A DNA stretch of 36,176 nucleotides from Cytophagales bacterium. GTDB taxonomy: Bacteria; Bacteroidota; Bacteroidia; Cytophagales; Cytophagaceae. Positions within the stretch are counted from its first letter, which is position 1; each line of letters opens with the position of its first letter. A program made the translations under genes and the position numbers. The stretch spans positions 1 through 36,176 of the forward strand of contig JAAFID010000016.1 in assembly GCA_013297765.1 (NCBI GenBank). The letters are read 5' to 3'. Below, in pieces: positions 15,934-25,523 of this stretch. The notes under the pieces are model-generated. The model had not been told where the DNA came from. It saw only the letters and a program-made list of their open reading frames with translations, and did no database searches.

Positions 15934-18039
15934 ATGGCACGCGATTTAAGATACACAAGAAATATAGGTATAGCCGCTCATATTGATGCTGGTAAAACCA
16001 CTACAACAGAGCGTATTCTTTACTATTCTGGAGTAAGCCATAAAATAGGAGAAGTGCACGATGGTGCTGCTACTATGGACTGGATGGAACAAGAGCAAGA
16101 AAGAGGTATTACAATTACATCAGCTGCTACCACAGTAGATTGGATGTATAGAGAAAAAAGCTACCACGTAAACATTATTGATACTCCAGGTCACGTAGAT
16201 TTTACTGTAGAGGTAAATCGTTCACTTAGAGTTTTGGATGGTTTAGTATTTTTATTTAGTGCTGTCGATGGTGTAGAGCCTCAATCTGAAACCAATTGGC
16301 GACTTGCTAACAATTACAATGTTGCTCGCTTGGGATTTGTGAACAAAATGGATAGGTCTGGTGCTGATTTTTTAAATGTTTGCAAGCAAGTAAAAGAAAT
16401 GCTAGGCAGCAATGCAGTAGCCCTTCAACTACCAATAGGTGCCGAAGATAATTTTAAAGGCGTGGTAGATTTGGTAAACTTCCGTGGTATTCAATGGAAT
16501 GAGCATGACAAAGGGATGACCTTTACCGAAGTTCCAATTCCAGATGATATGTTGGAAGAAGCCACAGAATATAGAGAGAAATTATTAGAGGCAATCGCTG
16601 AATTTGACGATTCTCTAATGGAAAAATATTTTGAAGACCCAGCTTCTATTTCAGAAGATGAAATATTTGCAGCATTGAGGAAAGCAACTATTGCAATGAA
16701 GATAGTTCCTATGCTATGCGGTTCTTCATTCAAAAACAAAGGTGTTCAAACAATGCTAGATTATGTGATGGCATTATTACCTTCACCTCTAGATAAAGAT
16801 AACATTGTAGGTACTGACCCTGATACGGGTGTTGAAGTAACTCGCAGACCAGATACCAAAGAGCCATTTACAGCATTAGCATTTAAAATCGCCACCGACC
16901 CTTATGTAGGTCGTCTTTGCTTTATTCGTGCTTATGCTGGTGCTTTAGATTCTGGCTCTTATGTGTACAACACAAGATCGGGCAATAAAGAAAGAATATC
17001 TCGGATATTCCAAATGCATGCTAACAAGCAAAACCAAATTGATAGATTAGAAGCTGGTGATATAGGTGCAGTAGTTGGTTTTAAAGACATCAAAACAGGC
17101 GATACGCTTTGCGACGAAAAATCTAAAATTGTATTGGAATCTATGGATTTCCCAGAACCTGTAATTGGTTATGCTATTGAGCCTAAAACTCAAGCAGACT
17201 CTGACAAATTAGGCATTGCTATTGGGAAATTGGTAGAGGAAGATCCTACTTTGCATGTACATACAGATCATGAAACAGGTCAAACTATTTTAAGAGGTAT
17301 GGGCGAACTTCACCTAGAGATTATTATCGACAGGATGAGAAGAGAGTTTAAGGTTGAGATTAATCAAGGAGCTCCTCAAGTTGCATATAAAGAGGCATTA
17401 ACTAAAAATTATGAAACCAGAGAAGTTTATAAAAAACAAACTGGTGGTAGAGGTAAATTTGCCGATATCGTTTTTGAAATTGGACCAAGAGAAGATGGAA
17501 AGCCAGGTTTAGAGTTTGTAAACGAAATAGTAGGTGGCGTTATTCCTAGAGAATTTATTGCCCCAATCGAGAAAGGTTTTAAAGAAGCTATGAAAACTGG
17601 CGTACTTGCTGGTTATGAATTAGATTCTATGAAAGTTAGATTATATCACGGTTCTTTCCACGATGTCGATTCAGATGCACTGTCTTTTGAACTTGCAGCA
17701 AGAGGTGGGTTTAGAGAAGGAGCAAAACACGCTGGACCCAAGTTGATGGAACCAATAATGAGTGTTGAAGTAATTACTCCAGATGAATATACAGGTTCAG
17801 TAACAGGCGACTTAAACAGAAGACGTGGGTTGATGAAAGGAATGGATGGTAAAATTGGTGGTCAAGTAATTAAAGCTGACGTTCCGTTATCCGAATTGTT
17901 TGGATATGTTACTGACTTAAGAACAATTAGTTCAGGGCGTGCCACCGCTTCACTTACTTTTTCGCATTACGAATTTGTACCTGCTAACTTAGCCGATGGA
18001 ATTGTTGCTAAAGCAAAAGGTATAGCAATGGCAAAATAA
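15934..18039 (+). CDS. fusA: Elongation factor G
   Basis: This 701-residue GTPase drives ribosomal translocation and, with ribosome recycling factor, subunit splitting. The G domain has the P-loop AHIDAGKTT (residues 15-23), the G3 motif DTPGH and the G4 motif NKMD; domain IV and V segments such as [15 protein letters not shown] and [14 protein letters not shown] follow. Length is normal and all GTPase motifs are intact. It lies between rpsG and rpsJ. The elongation factor Tu gene that follows fusA in many other phyla is absent here. Confidence 0.99.
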   Translation: MARDLRYTRNIGIAAHIDAGKTTTTERILYYSGVSHKIGEVHDGAATMDWMEQEQERGITITSAATTVDWMYREKSYHVNIIDTPGHVDFTVEVNRSLRVLDGLVFLFSAVDGVEPQSETNWRLANNYNVARLGFVNKMDRSGADFLNVCKQVKEMLGSNAVALQLPIGAEDNFKGVVDLVNFRGIQWNEHDKGMTFTEVPIPDDMLEEATEYREKLLEAIAEFDDSLMEKYFEDPASISEDEIFAALRKATIAMKIVPMLCGSSFKNKGVQTMLDYVMALLPSPLDKDNIVGTDPDTGVEVTRRPDTKEPFTALAFKIATDPYVGRLCFIRAYAGALDSGSYVYNTRSGNKERISRIFQMHANKQNQIDRLEAGDIGAVVGFKDIKTGDTLCDEKSKIVLESMDFPEPVIGYAIEPKTQADSDKLGIAIGKLVEEDPTLHVHTDHETGQTILRGMGELHLEIIIDRMRREFKVEINQGAPQVAYKEALTKNYETREVYKKQTGGRGKFADIVFEIGPREDGKPGLEFVNEIVGGVIPREFIAPIEKGFKEAMKTGVLAGYELDSMKVRLYHGSFHDVDSDALSFELAARGGFREGAKHAGPKLMEPIMSVEVITPDEYTGSVTGDLNRRRGLMKGMDGKIGGQVIKADVPLSELFGYVTDLRTISSGRATASLTFSHYEFVPANLADGIVAKAKGIAMAK

Positions 18040-18068
18040 TTTGTTAATTACAGTATTTTATATTTATC

Positions 18069-18374
18069 ATGAATCAAAAAATAAGAATTAAGTTAAAGTC
18101 ATTCGATCATAGCTTAGTCGATAAATCTTCCGAGAAAATCGTAAGAGCAGTAAAATCAACTGGAGCAATTGTGAGTGGCCCTATTCCATTGCCTACCGAA
18201 AAAGAAATATATACAGTCCTTAGATCGCCTCACGTAAACAAAAAAGCGAGAGAGCAATTTCAGATTTGTACCTACAAAAGACTAGTTGATATATACTCTA
18301 CTAGTACCAAAACTGTAGATGCATTAATGAAATTAGAATTGCCTAGCGGCGTTGAAGTAGAGATTAAAGTCTAA
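18069..18374 (+). CDS. rpsJ: 30S ribosomal protein S10
   Basis: S10 (101 residues) is a 30S head protein that also serves in transcription antitermination with NusB. Typical segments are [16 protein letters not shown] and [29 protein letters not shown], the latter being the long loop that reaches into the 30S subunit. It lies 29 bases after fusA and is immediately followed by an intrinsic terminator and a new promoter, so it appears to belong to the rpsL transcription unit rather than to the rplC unit. Confidence 0.99.
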   Translation: MNQKIRIKLKSFDHSLVDKSSEKIVRAVKSTGAIVSGPIPLPTEKEIYTVLRSPHVNKKAREQFQICTYKRLVDIYSTSTKTVDALMKLELPSGVEVEIKV

Positions 18375-18396
18375 CTTATACCAATAGCACATTTGG

Positions 18397-18428
18397 AAAG
18401 AACCAAATTGAATTTGGTTCTTTTTTTT
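18397..18428 (+). terminator. Intrinsic terminator after rpsJ
   Basis: AAAGAACCAAA pairs perfectly with TTTGGTTCTTT around a 5-base loop, and the stem runs into a run of T (18421-18428). It lies 22 bases past the rpsJ stop. This is a canonical rho-independent terminator in the middle of what is usually a continuous ribosomal cluster. Confidence 0.88.
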
Positions 18429-18462
18429 CTCTAAGAAATTAGTAATAAAAATGTGAATAAAG

Positions 18463-18493
18463 TTTGATTGCCTAGATTGTTTTCGTATCTTTG
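18463..18493 (+). promoter_or_regulatory. Promoter upstream of rplC
   Basis: TTTG at 18463-18466 and TATCTTTG at 18486-18493 are 19 bases apart, a full match to the Bacteroidota housekeeping promoter. Transcription should start near 18500, leaving a leader of about 45 bases before rplC, too short for an E. coli-like S10 leader. Confidence 0.88.
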
Positions 18494-18545
18494 CAATCCG
18501 TTTTTAGAAGCGCATAATTTAATAATAAAATAACCTTCCACATTT

Positions 18546-19166
18546 ATGTCTGGATTGATAGGAAAAAAAATTGGCATGACTAGCTTCTTTACTGAAGAAG
18601 GAAAAAGCCTAGGCTGTACTTTAGTTGAAGCTGAAGCTTCGATAGTTTCTCAGATTAAAACCATTGAAAATGATGGCTACTATGCTGTACAGCTTGCTTA
18701 TGGCGATTGCAAAGATAAATCTTTGTCTAAAGCTGAACTGGGTCACTTAGCTAAAGCCAATAGTAAAGGAAAGAGAAAGTTGGTTGAATTTAGAACTTTT
18801 GAAAATCAAGTTTCTTTGGGTCAGGCATTACAGATATCAGATGTTTTTAAAGAAGGTGAAAAAATAATTGCCGTAGGCACATCTAAAGGAAAAGGTTTCC
18901 AAGGTGTTGTTAAAAGACATGGATTTGCTGGGGTTGGTGGTCAAACACATGGTCAGCACAATAGATTAAGACATCCAGGTTCTATTGGAGCTTGTTCTTT
19001 TCCAGGTAGAGTATTTAAAGGAACAAGAATGGGAGGTCGTATGGGTGGCGACAGAGTTAAGGTAAAAAATCTTGAAATATTGAAAATATATCCAGAAAAG
19101 AATTTAATTCTTTTAGCAGGAGCAATACCAGGAGCAAAAAATTCATTTGTAATTCTTGAGAAATAA
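18546..19166 (+). CDS. rplC: 50S ribosomal protein L3
   Basis: L3 (206 residues) is an early assembly protein of the large subunit whose central loop approaches the peptidyl transferase centre. It begins [15 protein letters not shown] and has [17 protein letters not shown] and [17 protein letters not shown], followed by [22 protein letters not shown], the family's signature region. It is the first gene after the mid-cluster promoter. rplD begins one base after its stop, so the two are probably translationally coupled. Confidence 0.99.
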   Translation: MSGLIGKKIGMTSFFTEEGKSLGCTLVEAEASIVSQIKTIENDGYYAVQLAYGDCKDKSLSKAELGHLAKANSKGKRKLVEFRTFENQVSLGQALQISDVFKEGEKIIAVGTSKGKGFQGVVKRHGFAGVGGQTHGQHNRLRHPGSIGACSFPGRVFKGTRMGGRMGGDRVKVKNLEILKIYPEKNLILLAGAIPGAKNSFVILEK

Positions 19167-19167
19167 T

Positions 19168-19794
19168 ATGGAATTATCTGTAATTAACAATAAAGGTATA
19201 GACACAGGTAGAAAGGTAACCCTATCCGATGATGTGTTTAATGTAGAGCCAAATGACCACTCTATTTATTTAGATGTGAAGCAATATTTGGCCAACCAAA
19301 GACAAGGTACTCACAAATCTAAAGAACGTAATGAAATTGCAGGTTCTACTAGAAAGTTGAAAAAACAAAAAGGTACAGGTGGTGCTCGTGCGGGTAGTAT
19401 AAAATCAGGAACAATAGTAGGTGGTGGTAGAATATTTGGTCCTAGACCAAGAGATTATCATTTCAAACTCAATAAAAAAGTGAAAATATTGGCAAGAAAA
19501 TCTGCCATTGCTTACAAGATTAAAGAATCGTCTATTTTAGTATTGGATGATACTAAAATAGGTACTCCAAAAACTAAATTATTTCTTTCTCTTTTGGGAG
19601 ATTTAAAACTTTTAAACAAAAAAACATTATTAGTACTTCCAGAAGTAAATAATAACGTTTATTTGTCAAGTAGAAATATTTTGAATGCAAAAGTAGTATT
19701 GGCTGAAGATTTATGTACATACGATTTGCTTCATGCAGAAAGTGTTGTTTTGATGGAATCTTCCATTTCAAAAATAGAAAATATCCTTAATTAA
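19168..19794 (+). CDS. rplD: 50S ribosomal protein L4
   Basis: L4 (208 residues) lines the peptide exit tunnel. The long Arg/Gly/Lys-rich loop is clear ([20 protein letters not shown], then [13 protein letters not shown]). A frame with four more residues opens at 19156 inside rplC, but the ATG at 19168, directly after the rplC stop, gives the normal N-terminus. In E. coli L4 represses its own operon through the S10 leader and attenuator; no such leader can be placed here because rpsJ has been separated by a terminator. Confidence 0.98.
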   Translation: MELSVINNKGIDTGRKVTLSDDVFNVEPNDHSIYLDVKQYLANQRQGTHKSKERNEIAGSTRKLKKQKGTGGARAGSIKSGTIVGGGRIFGPRPRDYHFKLNKKVKILARKSAIAYKIKESSILVLDDTKIGTPKTKLFLSLLGDLKLLNKKTLLVLPEVNNNVYLSSRNILNAKVVLAEDLCTYDLLHAESVVLMESSISKIENILN

Positions 19795-19796
19795 TT

Positions 19797-20084
19797 ATGG
19801 AAATTGTATTAAGACCATTGGTAACTGAAAAAGTTACTAAGATGAACGAAAAAGGAACTTACGGTTTTGTTGTAGCTAAAAAAGCAAATAAAATTCAGAT
19901 TAAGTTGTATGTAGAAAAAACATACGGAGTTAATGTGCAATCAGTAAGGACATTAATTGTTGCTGGGAAAGCAAAAAGTAGAAATTCAAAATCTAAAGTA
20001 TTAACTGGTAGTACTTCTGCTTATAAAAAAGCTTTTGTAACTGTGGCTACTGGCGAGGTAATAGATTTTTATTCAGGTTTATAA
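19797..20084 (+). CDS. rplW: 50S ribosomal protein L23
   Basis: L23 (95 residues) sits beside the polypeptide exit and is the docking site for trigger factor and the signal recognition particle. It starts MEIVLRPLVTEKVTKMNEKG and contains NKIQIKLYVEKTYGVNVQSVRT, the usual pattern. It lies two bases after rplD. Nothing unusual is seen. Confidence 0.98.
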   Translation: MEIVLRPLVTEKVTKMNEKGTYGFVVAKKANKIQIKLYVEKTYGVNVQSVRTLIVAGKAKSRNSKSKVLTGSTSAYKKAFVTVATGEVIDFYSGL

Positions 20085-20097
20085 GACTAATTAAGTT

Positions 20098-20919
20098 ATG
20101 TCAGTAAAAAAGTTAAGACCAATCACACCAGGGCAAAGATTTAGAATTGCTCCTTCTTTTGATGAGATTACGACCAATATTCCAGAAAAGTCGTTATTGT
20201 CACCTATAAAAAAATCAGGTGGTAGAAATAGCGAAGGTCGTACTACCATGAGATATATTGGCGGTGGTCACAAAAAACAATATAGAATAATTGATTTTAA
20301 AAGAGATAAGCATAATATTCCTGCAGTAGTAAAATCTGTAGAATACGACCCAAATAGAACTGCTCGTATTGCATTGTTGGCTTATGCAGATGGTGAAAAA
20401 AGATATATAATTGCTCCCGAAGGTATTAAAGTAGGTGCTACTTTAATGTCAGGTACAACTGTTCAACCAGAATTGGGTAACGCAATGCCATTATCACATA
20501 TACCCATGGGTACTGTGATTCATAACATTGAACTTAAAGTAGGTAAAGGTGCATCTATTTGTAGGAGTGCTGGAACTTATGGTCAGTTAGTTGCACGAGA
20601 TGGTAAATTTGCTACTGTAAAATTGCCTTCTGGCGAAATGAGATTAGTTTTAGCTACTTGTTACGCAACTATCGGAACAGTATCTAACGGTGACCACATG
20701 AATGTTGTCATGGGTAAAGCTGGTAGAAACAGATGGATGGGTGTAAGACCTAGAACTAGGCCAGTAGCTATGAATCCAGTAGATCACCCAATGGGCGGTG
20801 GTGAAGGTAGAGCTTCAGGAGGTCATCCAAGATCTAGAAATGGTTTGTACACTAAAGGTAGAAAAACCAGATCTAACAATAAATATTCCGATAATCTCAT
20901 TATTTCAAGAAGAAAGTAA
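20098..20919 (+). CDS. rplB: 50S ribosomal protein L2
   Basis: L2 (273 residues, normal length) is needed for subunit association and peptidyl transferase activity. It has [19 protein letters not shown] near the N-terminus, the double-SH3 core, and the conserved C-terminal [16 protein letters not shown] with the histidine next to the catalytic centre, followed by the Lys/Arg-rich tail. It is flanked by rplW (13 bases) and rpsS (12 bases). Confidence 0.99.
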   Translation: MSVKKLRPITPGQRFRIAPSFDEITTNIPEKSLLSPIKKSGGRNSEGRTTMRYIGGGHKKQYRIIDFKRDKHNIPAVVKSVEYDPNRTARIALLAYADGEKRYIIAPEGIKVGATLMSGTTVQPELGNAMPLSHIPMGTVIHNIELKVGKGASICRSAGTYGQLVARDGKFATVKLPSGEMRLVLATCYATIGTVSNGDHMNVVMGKAGRNRWMGVRPRTRPVAMNPVDHPMGGGEGRASGGHPRSRNGLYTKGRKTRSNNKYSDNLIISRRK

Positions 20920-20931
20920 ATTTTATATACA

Positions 20932-21207
20932 ATGGGACGTTCTCTTAAAAAAGGGCCTTATATTGATTTTCGCTTAGACAATAAAGTTCAAGCACTAAAT
21001 GTAAGTGGTAAAAAGACAGTGGTTAAAACTTGGTCTAGAAGATCTATGATTTCTCCTGATTTTGTTGGCCATACATTCGCTGTTCACAACGGCAATAAAT
21101 TTATACCTGTGTATGTTACAGAAAACATGGTAGGTCATAAATTAGGTGAATTTTCTCCTACTAGAAATTTTCGTGGTCATACTGCTAAAAAGGATAAAGG
21201 TAAATAG
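20932..21207 (+). CDS. rpsS: 30S ribosomal protein S19
   Basis: S19 (91 residues) is a 30S head protein that contacts S13 and the A-site tRNA region. It begins [15 protein letters not shown] and includes [23 protein letters not shown] and [16 protein letters not shown], all canonical. Its ATG is preceded by TATACA and no Shine-Dalgarno sequence. rplV starts two bases after its stop. Confidence 0.99.
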   Translation: MGRSLKKGPYIDFRLDNKVQALNVSGKKTVVKTWSRRSMISPDFVGHTFAVHNGNKFIPVYVTENMVGHKLGEFSPTRNFRGHTAKKDKGK

Positions 21208-21209
21208 AC

Positions 21210-21725
21210 ATGGAGCAAGTAATTAAACAAAGAAGATCTGTTGTAAAAAGACAGAAAAAGCAAGCTGAACTTGCTGCCAAAAAAAGCGGTCCCGTTAATG
21301 TAAAACTTAACAATGTTCCTACCTCAACTAGGAAAATGAGATTAGTGGCTGACCTAATTAGAGGTTTAGAAGTAAATAATGCGTTGGGTGTTTTGAAATT
21401 TCAATCCAAGCAAGGTGCTGCGAGATTAGAGAAATTGCTTCTTAGTGCTATGGCAACATGGGAAATTAACCATGGCAAAATTGATGAATACGAATTAATC
21501 GTATCTGAAATATTTGTAGATGGTGGTGCTATTCTTAAAAGACTTAGACCTGCTCCTCAAGGCCGAGCACACAGAGTTAGAAAAAGATCTAATCACGTCT
21601 CTCTTCAAATATCTTCAGTAGGTGCATCTGGACATAATGTTAAATCTGAACTTAAAGAAGTATCAGTAGTTGAAGAAGCACCAGTTGTTACAAAACCAAA
21701 AGTTGCTAAGACTAAAAAATCATAA
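21210..21725 (+). CDS. rplV: 50S ribosomal protein L22
   Basis: L22 lines the exit tunnel with a long beta-hairpin. The core runs from [20 protein letters not shown] to [18 protein letters not shown]. At 171 residues it is much longer than E. coli L22 (110): about 30 Lys/Gln/Arg-rich residues precede the core and an acidic-then-basic tail ([19 protein letters not shown]) follows. The start two bases after rpsS fits tight packing of the operon, so the N-terminal extension seems real; N-terminal extensions are common in Bacteroidota L22. Confidence 0.97.
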   Translation: MEQVIKQRRSVVKRQKKQAELAAKKSGPVNVKLNNVPTSTRKMRLVADLIRGLEVNNALGVLKFQSKQGAARLEKLLLSAMATWEINHGKIDEYELIVSEIFVDGGAILKRLRPAPQGRAHRVRKRSNHVSLQISSVGASGHNVKSELKEVSVVEEAPVVTKPKVAKTKKS

Positions 21726-21752
21726 TTATAAAGATATTATCATATTACTACA

Positions 21753-22544
21753 ATGGGTCAAAAAGTAAATCCAATAGGTTTTAGATTAGGAATAGTAAAA
21801 GGTTGGGATTCTAATTGGTATGGGGGAAGAACTTTTGCTGAGAAATTAGTAGAAGACGAGAAAATTAGAAACTATGTTTTTGCTAGAATTCCTAAAGGTG
21901 GAATATCTAAAATAATCATTGAAAGAACACTTAAACGGGTTACGCTTACTATCAATACCGCAAGACCAGGTGTTGTAATAGGTAAAGGTGGCACAGAGGT
22001 AGATAATATCAAAGAAGAATTAAAGAAAATCACGGGTAAAGATGTTCAAATAAACATATTTGAAATTAAAAGACCTGAACTTGATGCTAAACTTGTTGGT
22101 GAATCTATTGCTCAACAATTGCAAGCAAGAATTTCTTTTAGAAGAGCAATGAAGCAATCTATTTCTTCTACAATGAGAGTAGGCGCTTTGGGTATAAAAG
22201 TTAAACTTTCTGGTAGATTAGGTGGTGCTGAAATGGCAAGATCTGAACAATATAAAGAAGGTCAAATTCCTTTACATACTTTAAGAGCAGACATAGATTA
22301 TGCTTTATCGGAAGCCTTAACTGTATATGGTAAAATTGGTATCAAAGTATGGATATTCAAAGGCTTAGTTTATGGAAAGAGAGATTTGTCGCCTAATATA
22401 GGCATGAATGCCTCCGTCGCCAATACTTCCTCTTCAAATTCTGCTGATTCTGGAAAATATCCTGCTGACAGAAAGAAAAGAGACAACAGCAGACCAGATA
22501 GAAGAGGTGGTAATTCATCTCCAAGAAAACCAAAGGATAATTAA
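21753..22544 (+). CDS. rpsC: 30S ribosomal protein S3
   Basis: S3 (263 residues) forms part of the mRNA entry channel and has helicase-related function. It begins [20 protein letters not shown], has the KH-domain GxxG as [13 protein letters not shown], and the C-terminal domain segment [28 protein letters not shown] Ser/Arg/Lys/Asp-rich low-complexity tail of about 45 residues extends it beyond the E. coli length (233). It is preceded by CTACAATG without a Shine-Dalgarno sequence. Confidence 0.99.
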   Translation: MGQKVNPIGFRLGIVKGWDSNWYGGRTFAEKLVEDEKIRNYVFARIPKGGISKIIIERTLKRVTLTINTARPGVVIGKGGTEVDNIKEELKKITGKDVQINIFEIKRPELDAKLVGESIAQQLQARISFRRAMKQSISSTMRVGALGIKVKLSGRLGGAEMARSEQYKEGQIPLHTLRADIDYALSEALTVYGKIGIKVWIFKGLVYGKRDLSPNIGMNASVANTSSSNSADSGKYPADRKKRDNSRPDRRGGNSSPRKPKDN

Positions 22545-22573
22545 TTAATACTTCAAGTATAAATTTGTAGATA

Positions 22574-22990
22574 ATGTTACAACCGAAGAGAACAAAGTAT
22601 AGAAAGCAGCAAAAAGGGAGAGTAAAAGGGATTGCAACTAGAGGAGCAAATATTGAATTTGGTTCTTATGCAATCAAATCCTTGGAGCCTGGTTTTATTA
22701 CCTCTCGTCAATTAGAAGCGTGTAGAATAGCTATTACAAGAGCTATGAAACGTGAAGGGCAAGTTTGGATTAGAATTTTCCCTGATAAACCAATTACCAA
22801 AAAACCTGCAGAGGTTCGTATGGGTAAAGGTAAAGGAGCACCTGAATATTGGGTTGCTATTGTTAAGCCAGGTACTATTTTGTTTGAAGCAGGCGGAGTA
22901 ACAAAAGAATTAGCTTACGAAGCACTAAGATTGGCTCAAGGAAAATTGCCAGTGATAACTAAATTTGTAGTTAAACCCGATGCTATCTAA
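22574..22990 (+). CDS. rplP: 50S ribosomal protein L16
   Basis: L16 (138 residues) helps position the A-site tRNA at the peptidyl transferase centre. It starts [19 protein letters not shown] and has [33 protein letters not shown], then [27 protein letters not shown], with the arginine that is hydroxylated in some bacteria lying in this last segment. It is 29 bases after rpsC and 5 before rpmC. Confidence 0.99.
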   Translation: MLQPKRTKYRKQQKGRVKGIATRGANIEFGSYAIKSLEPGFITSRQLEACRIAITRAMKREGQVWIRIFPDKPITKKPAEVRMGKGKGAPEYWVAIVKPGTILFEAGGVTKELAYEALRLAQGKLPVITKFVVKPDAI

Positions 22991-22995
22991 TTGAT

Positions 22996-23190
22996 ATGAA
23001 AAAGTCTGAAATAAAAAAATTATCCATTTCTGAAATTAAACAACAAACGTTGGTTCAAAAGGATTTGGTATCGAAGTTAAAATTTTCTCATGCCATTTCT
23101 CCTTTAGAGAATTCTTCAAATATCAGAAAGGCAAAGAAAAATGTTGCTAGATTGCTAACTGAGGCTAGAATTAAAGAAAATAATATTTAG
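22996..23190 (+). CDS. rpmC: 50S ribosomal protein L29
   Basis: L29 is a 64-residue two-helix protein near the exit tunnel that packs against L23. It has [48 protein letters not shown], the usual pattern with a conserved proline/asparagine turn. The rpsQ start follows its stop by one base. Confidence 0.97.
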   Translation: MKKSEIKKLSISEIKQQTLVQKDLVSKLKFSHAISPLENSSNIRKAKKNVARLLTEARIKENNI

Positions 23191-23191
23191 T

Positions 23192-23467
23192 ATGGAAACT
23201 ACAGAACAATTACAAGAAAGAAAATTAAGAAAAGAAAGAGTGGGTAAAGTTGTCAGCAATAAAATGACAAAATCAATCACTGTTGCTGTAGAGAGAAAAG
23301 TAAAACATAGTAAATATGAAAAATTTATTCATAAGACGACTAAGTTAATGGCTCACGATGAAGCTAATACTTGTAACATTGGCGACACTGTTAGAATTAT
23401 GGAAACTCGTCCATTGAGTAAAAGCAAAAGATGGAGATTGGTTGAGGTGGTTGAGAGAGTGAAATAA
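23192..23467 (+). CDS. rpsQ: 30S ribosomal protein S17
   Basis: S17 (91 residues) is a primary 16S-binding OB-fold protein. It shows [42 protein letters not shown] and [26 protein letters not shown], all canonical. It starts one base after rpmC and is followed by a 30-base gap to rplN. Confidence 0.98.
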   Translation: METTEQLQERKLRKERVGKVVSNKMTKSITVAVERKVKHSKYEKFIHKTTKLMAHDEANTCNIGDTVRIMETRPLSKSKRWRLVEVVERVK

Positions 23468-23497
23468 TACTTATATAGATTGATACTTTATTAGGAT

Positions 23498-23866
23498 ATG
23501 ATACAACAAGAGTCAAGATTAATTGTAGCGGATAACAGTGGTGCCAAAGAAGTGCTTGTTATACGTGTATTAGGTGGTACCAAGAAAAGATACGCATCTC
23601 TTGGAGACAAGGTAGTAGTTGCTATTAAATCTGCAATATCATCTAGTAATGTAAAAAAAGGAACTGTTTCTAAGGCCGTTATTGTACGTACTTCTAAAGA
23701 AGTTCGCAGACCAGATGGTTCGTATATTAGATTTGCAGACAACGCAGCAGTATTGTTGAACAACAGTGATGAGCCAAGAGGAACTCGTATATTCGGTCCA
23801 GTAGCTCGTGAATTGAGAGAAAAACAATTTATGAAAATTGTATCATTGGCACCAGAAGTATTGTAA
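23498..23866 (+). CDS. rplN: 50S ribosomal protein L14
   Basis: L14 (122 residues, the standard length) is a five-stranded barrel that contacts 16S rRNA and forms an intersubunit bridge. It begins [29 protein letters not shown] and ends with [28 protein letters not shown]. It starts the part of the cluster that is a separate spc operon in E. coli, but no promoter was seen before it here. Confidence 0.99.
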   Translation: MIQQESRLIVADNSGAKEVLVIRVLGGTKKRYASLGDKVVVAIKSAISSSNVKKGTVSKAVIVRTSKEVRRPDGSYIRFADNAAVLLNNSDEPRGTRIFGPVARELREKQFMKIVSLAPEVL

Positions 23867-23868
23867 TT

Positions 23869-24213
23869 ATGAAAAGTATTAAATCTGCTAAGGTAAAAAT
23901 TAATTTAAGAAAGGGCGATAATGTTATTGCTATTTCTGGAGATTCTAAAGGTAAAACTGGGATAATTACTTCTGTTTTAACTCAGGACAATAAAGCAATT
24001 GTAGCTGGACTTAACATTGTAACTAAACATGTTAAACCTACTACAAATAAACCTAATGGCTCTATTGAGAAAATGGAAGCACCTATTCATATTTCTAATT
24101 TACTTATTGTTGATTCAAAAGGTAAAGCAAGTAAAATTGGAAAGAAATTGAATAAAGAAGGTAAATTCATTCGTATAGCTAAAACTACAGGGGAGGAAAT
24201 TAAAAATGGCTAA
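23869..24213 (+). CDS. rplX: 50S ribosomal protein L24
   Basis: L24 (114 residues) is an assembly-initiating protein of the large subunit. The KOW motif is at the N-terminus ([23 protein letters not shown]), followed by [20 protein letters not shown] and [17 protein letters not shown]. Its last eight bases overlap the start of rplE, and its final codons (Gly-Glu-Glu) contain a Shine-Dalgarno-like GGGGAGG that lies at the right distance to serve rplE. Confidence 0.98.
   Translation: MKSIKSAKVKINLRKGDNVIAISGDSKGKTGIITSVLTQDNKAIVAGLNIVTKHVKPTTNKPNGSIEKMEAPIHISNLLIVDSKGKASKIGKKLNKEGKFIRIAKTTGEEIKNG
24190..24196 (+). promoter_or_regulatory. Shine-Dalgarno-like sequence before rplE
   Basis: GGGGAGG lies inside the end of rplX, nine bases before the rplE ATG. 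It is one of only two strong Shine-Dalgarno matches I found before genes in this window, and it decides the overlapping rplE start. Confidence 0.6.
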
Positions 24214-24760
24214 TCCAAGATTAAAAGATAAATACTTAAAGGAAGTTGCTCCATCATTAGTGACCAAGTTCCAATATAAATCATCGATGCAAACGCCTAA
24301 AATTACTAAAATTGTAATTAATAGAGGGATTGGTGCAGCGGTTGCTGATAAGAAGCTAATTGATGTAGGTGTTGATGAGCTAAGTACTATTACTGGTCAA
24401 AAAGCAGTATCTACAAAATCTAAAATTGACGTTTCTAACTTTAAATTGAGAGCTAATGTACCCATTGGTGCAAAGGTTACATTAAGAGGTGATAGAATGT
24501 ACGAATTTCTAGATCGTTTGATGACAGTAGCTTTGCCAAGGGTTAGAGATTTTAAAGGCATAAATGATAAAGGTTTTGACGGCAGAGGTAATTACACTCT
24601 AGGTGTTAAAGAGCAAATTATTTTTCCAGAAATTTCTATCGACAAAGTATCTAAAATCTCTGGTATGGACATCACATTCGTGACTACAGCCAATACAGAT
24701 GAAGAAAGTTTAGAATTGTTGAAGCAATTTGGGATGCCATTTGCAAATCAAAAAAAATAA
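24206..24760 (+). CDS. rplE: 50S ribosomal protein L5
   Basis: L5 (184 residues) binds 5S rRNA and contacts the P-site tRNA. It has [58 protein letters not shown] and [20 protein letters not shown], all family signatures. Its start lies inside rplX (eight-base overlap) and is preceded by a strong Shine-Dalgarno-like element, unlike nearly every other gene in the block. Confidence 0.99.
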   Translation: MANPRLKDKYLKEVAPSLVTKFQYKSSMQTPKITKIVINRGIGAAVADKKLIDVGVDELSTITGQKAVSTKSKIDVSNFKLRANVPIGAKVTLRGDRMYEFLDRLMTVALPRVRDFKGINDKGFDGRGNYTLGVKEQIIFPEISIDKVSKISGMDITFVTTANTDEESLELLKQFGMPFANQKK

Positions 24761-24780
24761 TTTTATAAAAATAACATACA

Positions 24781-25050
24781 ATGGCTAAGGAATCGATTAA
24801 AGCTAGAGGTGATAAAAAAATTAAACTAGTAGCTAAATATGCTGTAAAAAGAGCCGCTTTAAAAGCAGCTGGTGACTGGTTGGCATTGGATAAATTGCCA
24901 AGAAGTTCATCAAAAGTGAGAATTCACAACAGATGTAATTTAACTGGTCGTCCTAGAGGATATATGAGAAAATTTGGAATCAGTAGGGTTCTATTTAGAG
25001 ACATGGCCTCTGCTGGTAAAATACCTGGCTTAACGAAATCTAGCTGGTAA
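24781..25050 (+). CDS. rpsN: 30S ribosomal protein S14 (zinc-free type)
   Basis: S14 (89 residues) is a 30S head protein. It is the long, zinc-independent form: it lacks the CxxC...CxxC cluster of the 61-residue type and keeps only one cysteine in [24 protein letters not shown]. The C-terminal [11 protein letters not shown] is canonical. It is followed by a 67-base gap, the widest inside the rplC-to-rplQ block, which holds an internal promoter. Confidence 0.98.
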   Translation: MAKESIKARGDKKIKLVAKYAVKRAALKAAGDWLALDKLPRSSSKVRIHNRCNLTGRPRGYMRKFGISRVLFRDMASAGKIPGLTKSSW

Positions 25051-25051
25051 T

Positions 25052-25082
25052 TTTGTATTCAGTAATTTATTTCATATCTTTG
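25052..25082 (+). promoter_or_regulatory. Internal promoter upstream of rpsH
   Basis: TTTG at 25052-25055 and TATCTTTG at 25075-25082 are 19 bases apart, with the same -7 box, spacing and downstream GCA as the rplC promoter. Transcription should begin near 25089, about 30 bases before rpsH. There is no terminator hairpin between rpsN and this promoter, so it adds to read-through. Confidence 0.85.
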
Positions 25083-25117
25083 CAGCCCTCTTTATAACAA
25101 CACTAATATTTAATACA

Positions 25118-25513
25118 ATGACAGATCCAATTGCAGATTACCTTACTAGGTTACGTAATGCGATTAAAGCTAATCATAGAATTGTAGAGATTCCATCATC
25201 TTCTATAAAGAAGGAAATCACTAAAGTTTTATTTGATAAAGGTTACATCCTAAATTATAAATTTGATTCTACTGGTGTTCAAGGTTTAATCAAAATTGCA
25301 TTGAAGTATAATGCACAAACTAAAGAATCCGCAATCACTAGTTTAGAAAGATTCAGCTCACCTGGTTTGCGTAAGTATTCTCAATCTGGAGATATACCTA
25401 GAGTATTGAATGGTTTAGGTGTTGCTATAGTTACCACTTCTAAAGGAGTAATGACAGACAAAGAAGCCAGGAAAATGAATGTTGGTGGCGAAGTGTTGTG
25501 TTTTGTTTATTAA
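25118..25513 (+). CDS. rpsH: 30S ribosomal protein S8
   Basis: S8 (131 residues) binds helix 21 of 16S rRNA early in assembly. It begins MTDPIADYLTRLRNAIKA and ends with GVAIVTTSKGVMTDKEARKMNVGGEVLCFVY, both typical. In E. coli S8 represses the spc operon by binding near the rplE start; I did not detect an equivalent structure. A full promoter just upstream makes it the first gene of a second internal unit. Confidence 0.99.
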   Translation: MTDPIADYLTRLRNAIKANHRIVEIPSSSIKKEITKVLFDKGYILNYKFDSTGVQGLIKIALKYNAQTKESAITSLERFSSPGLRKYSQSGDIPRVLNGLGVAIVTTSKGVMTDKEARKMNVGGEVLCFVY

Positions 25514-25523
25514 TTGATTTTAT

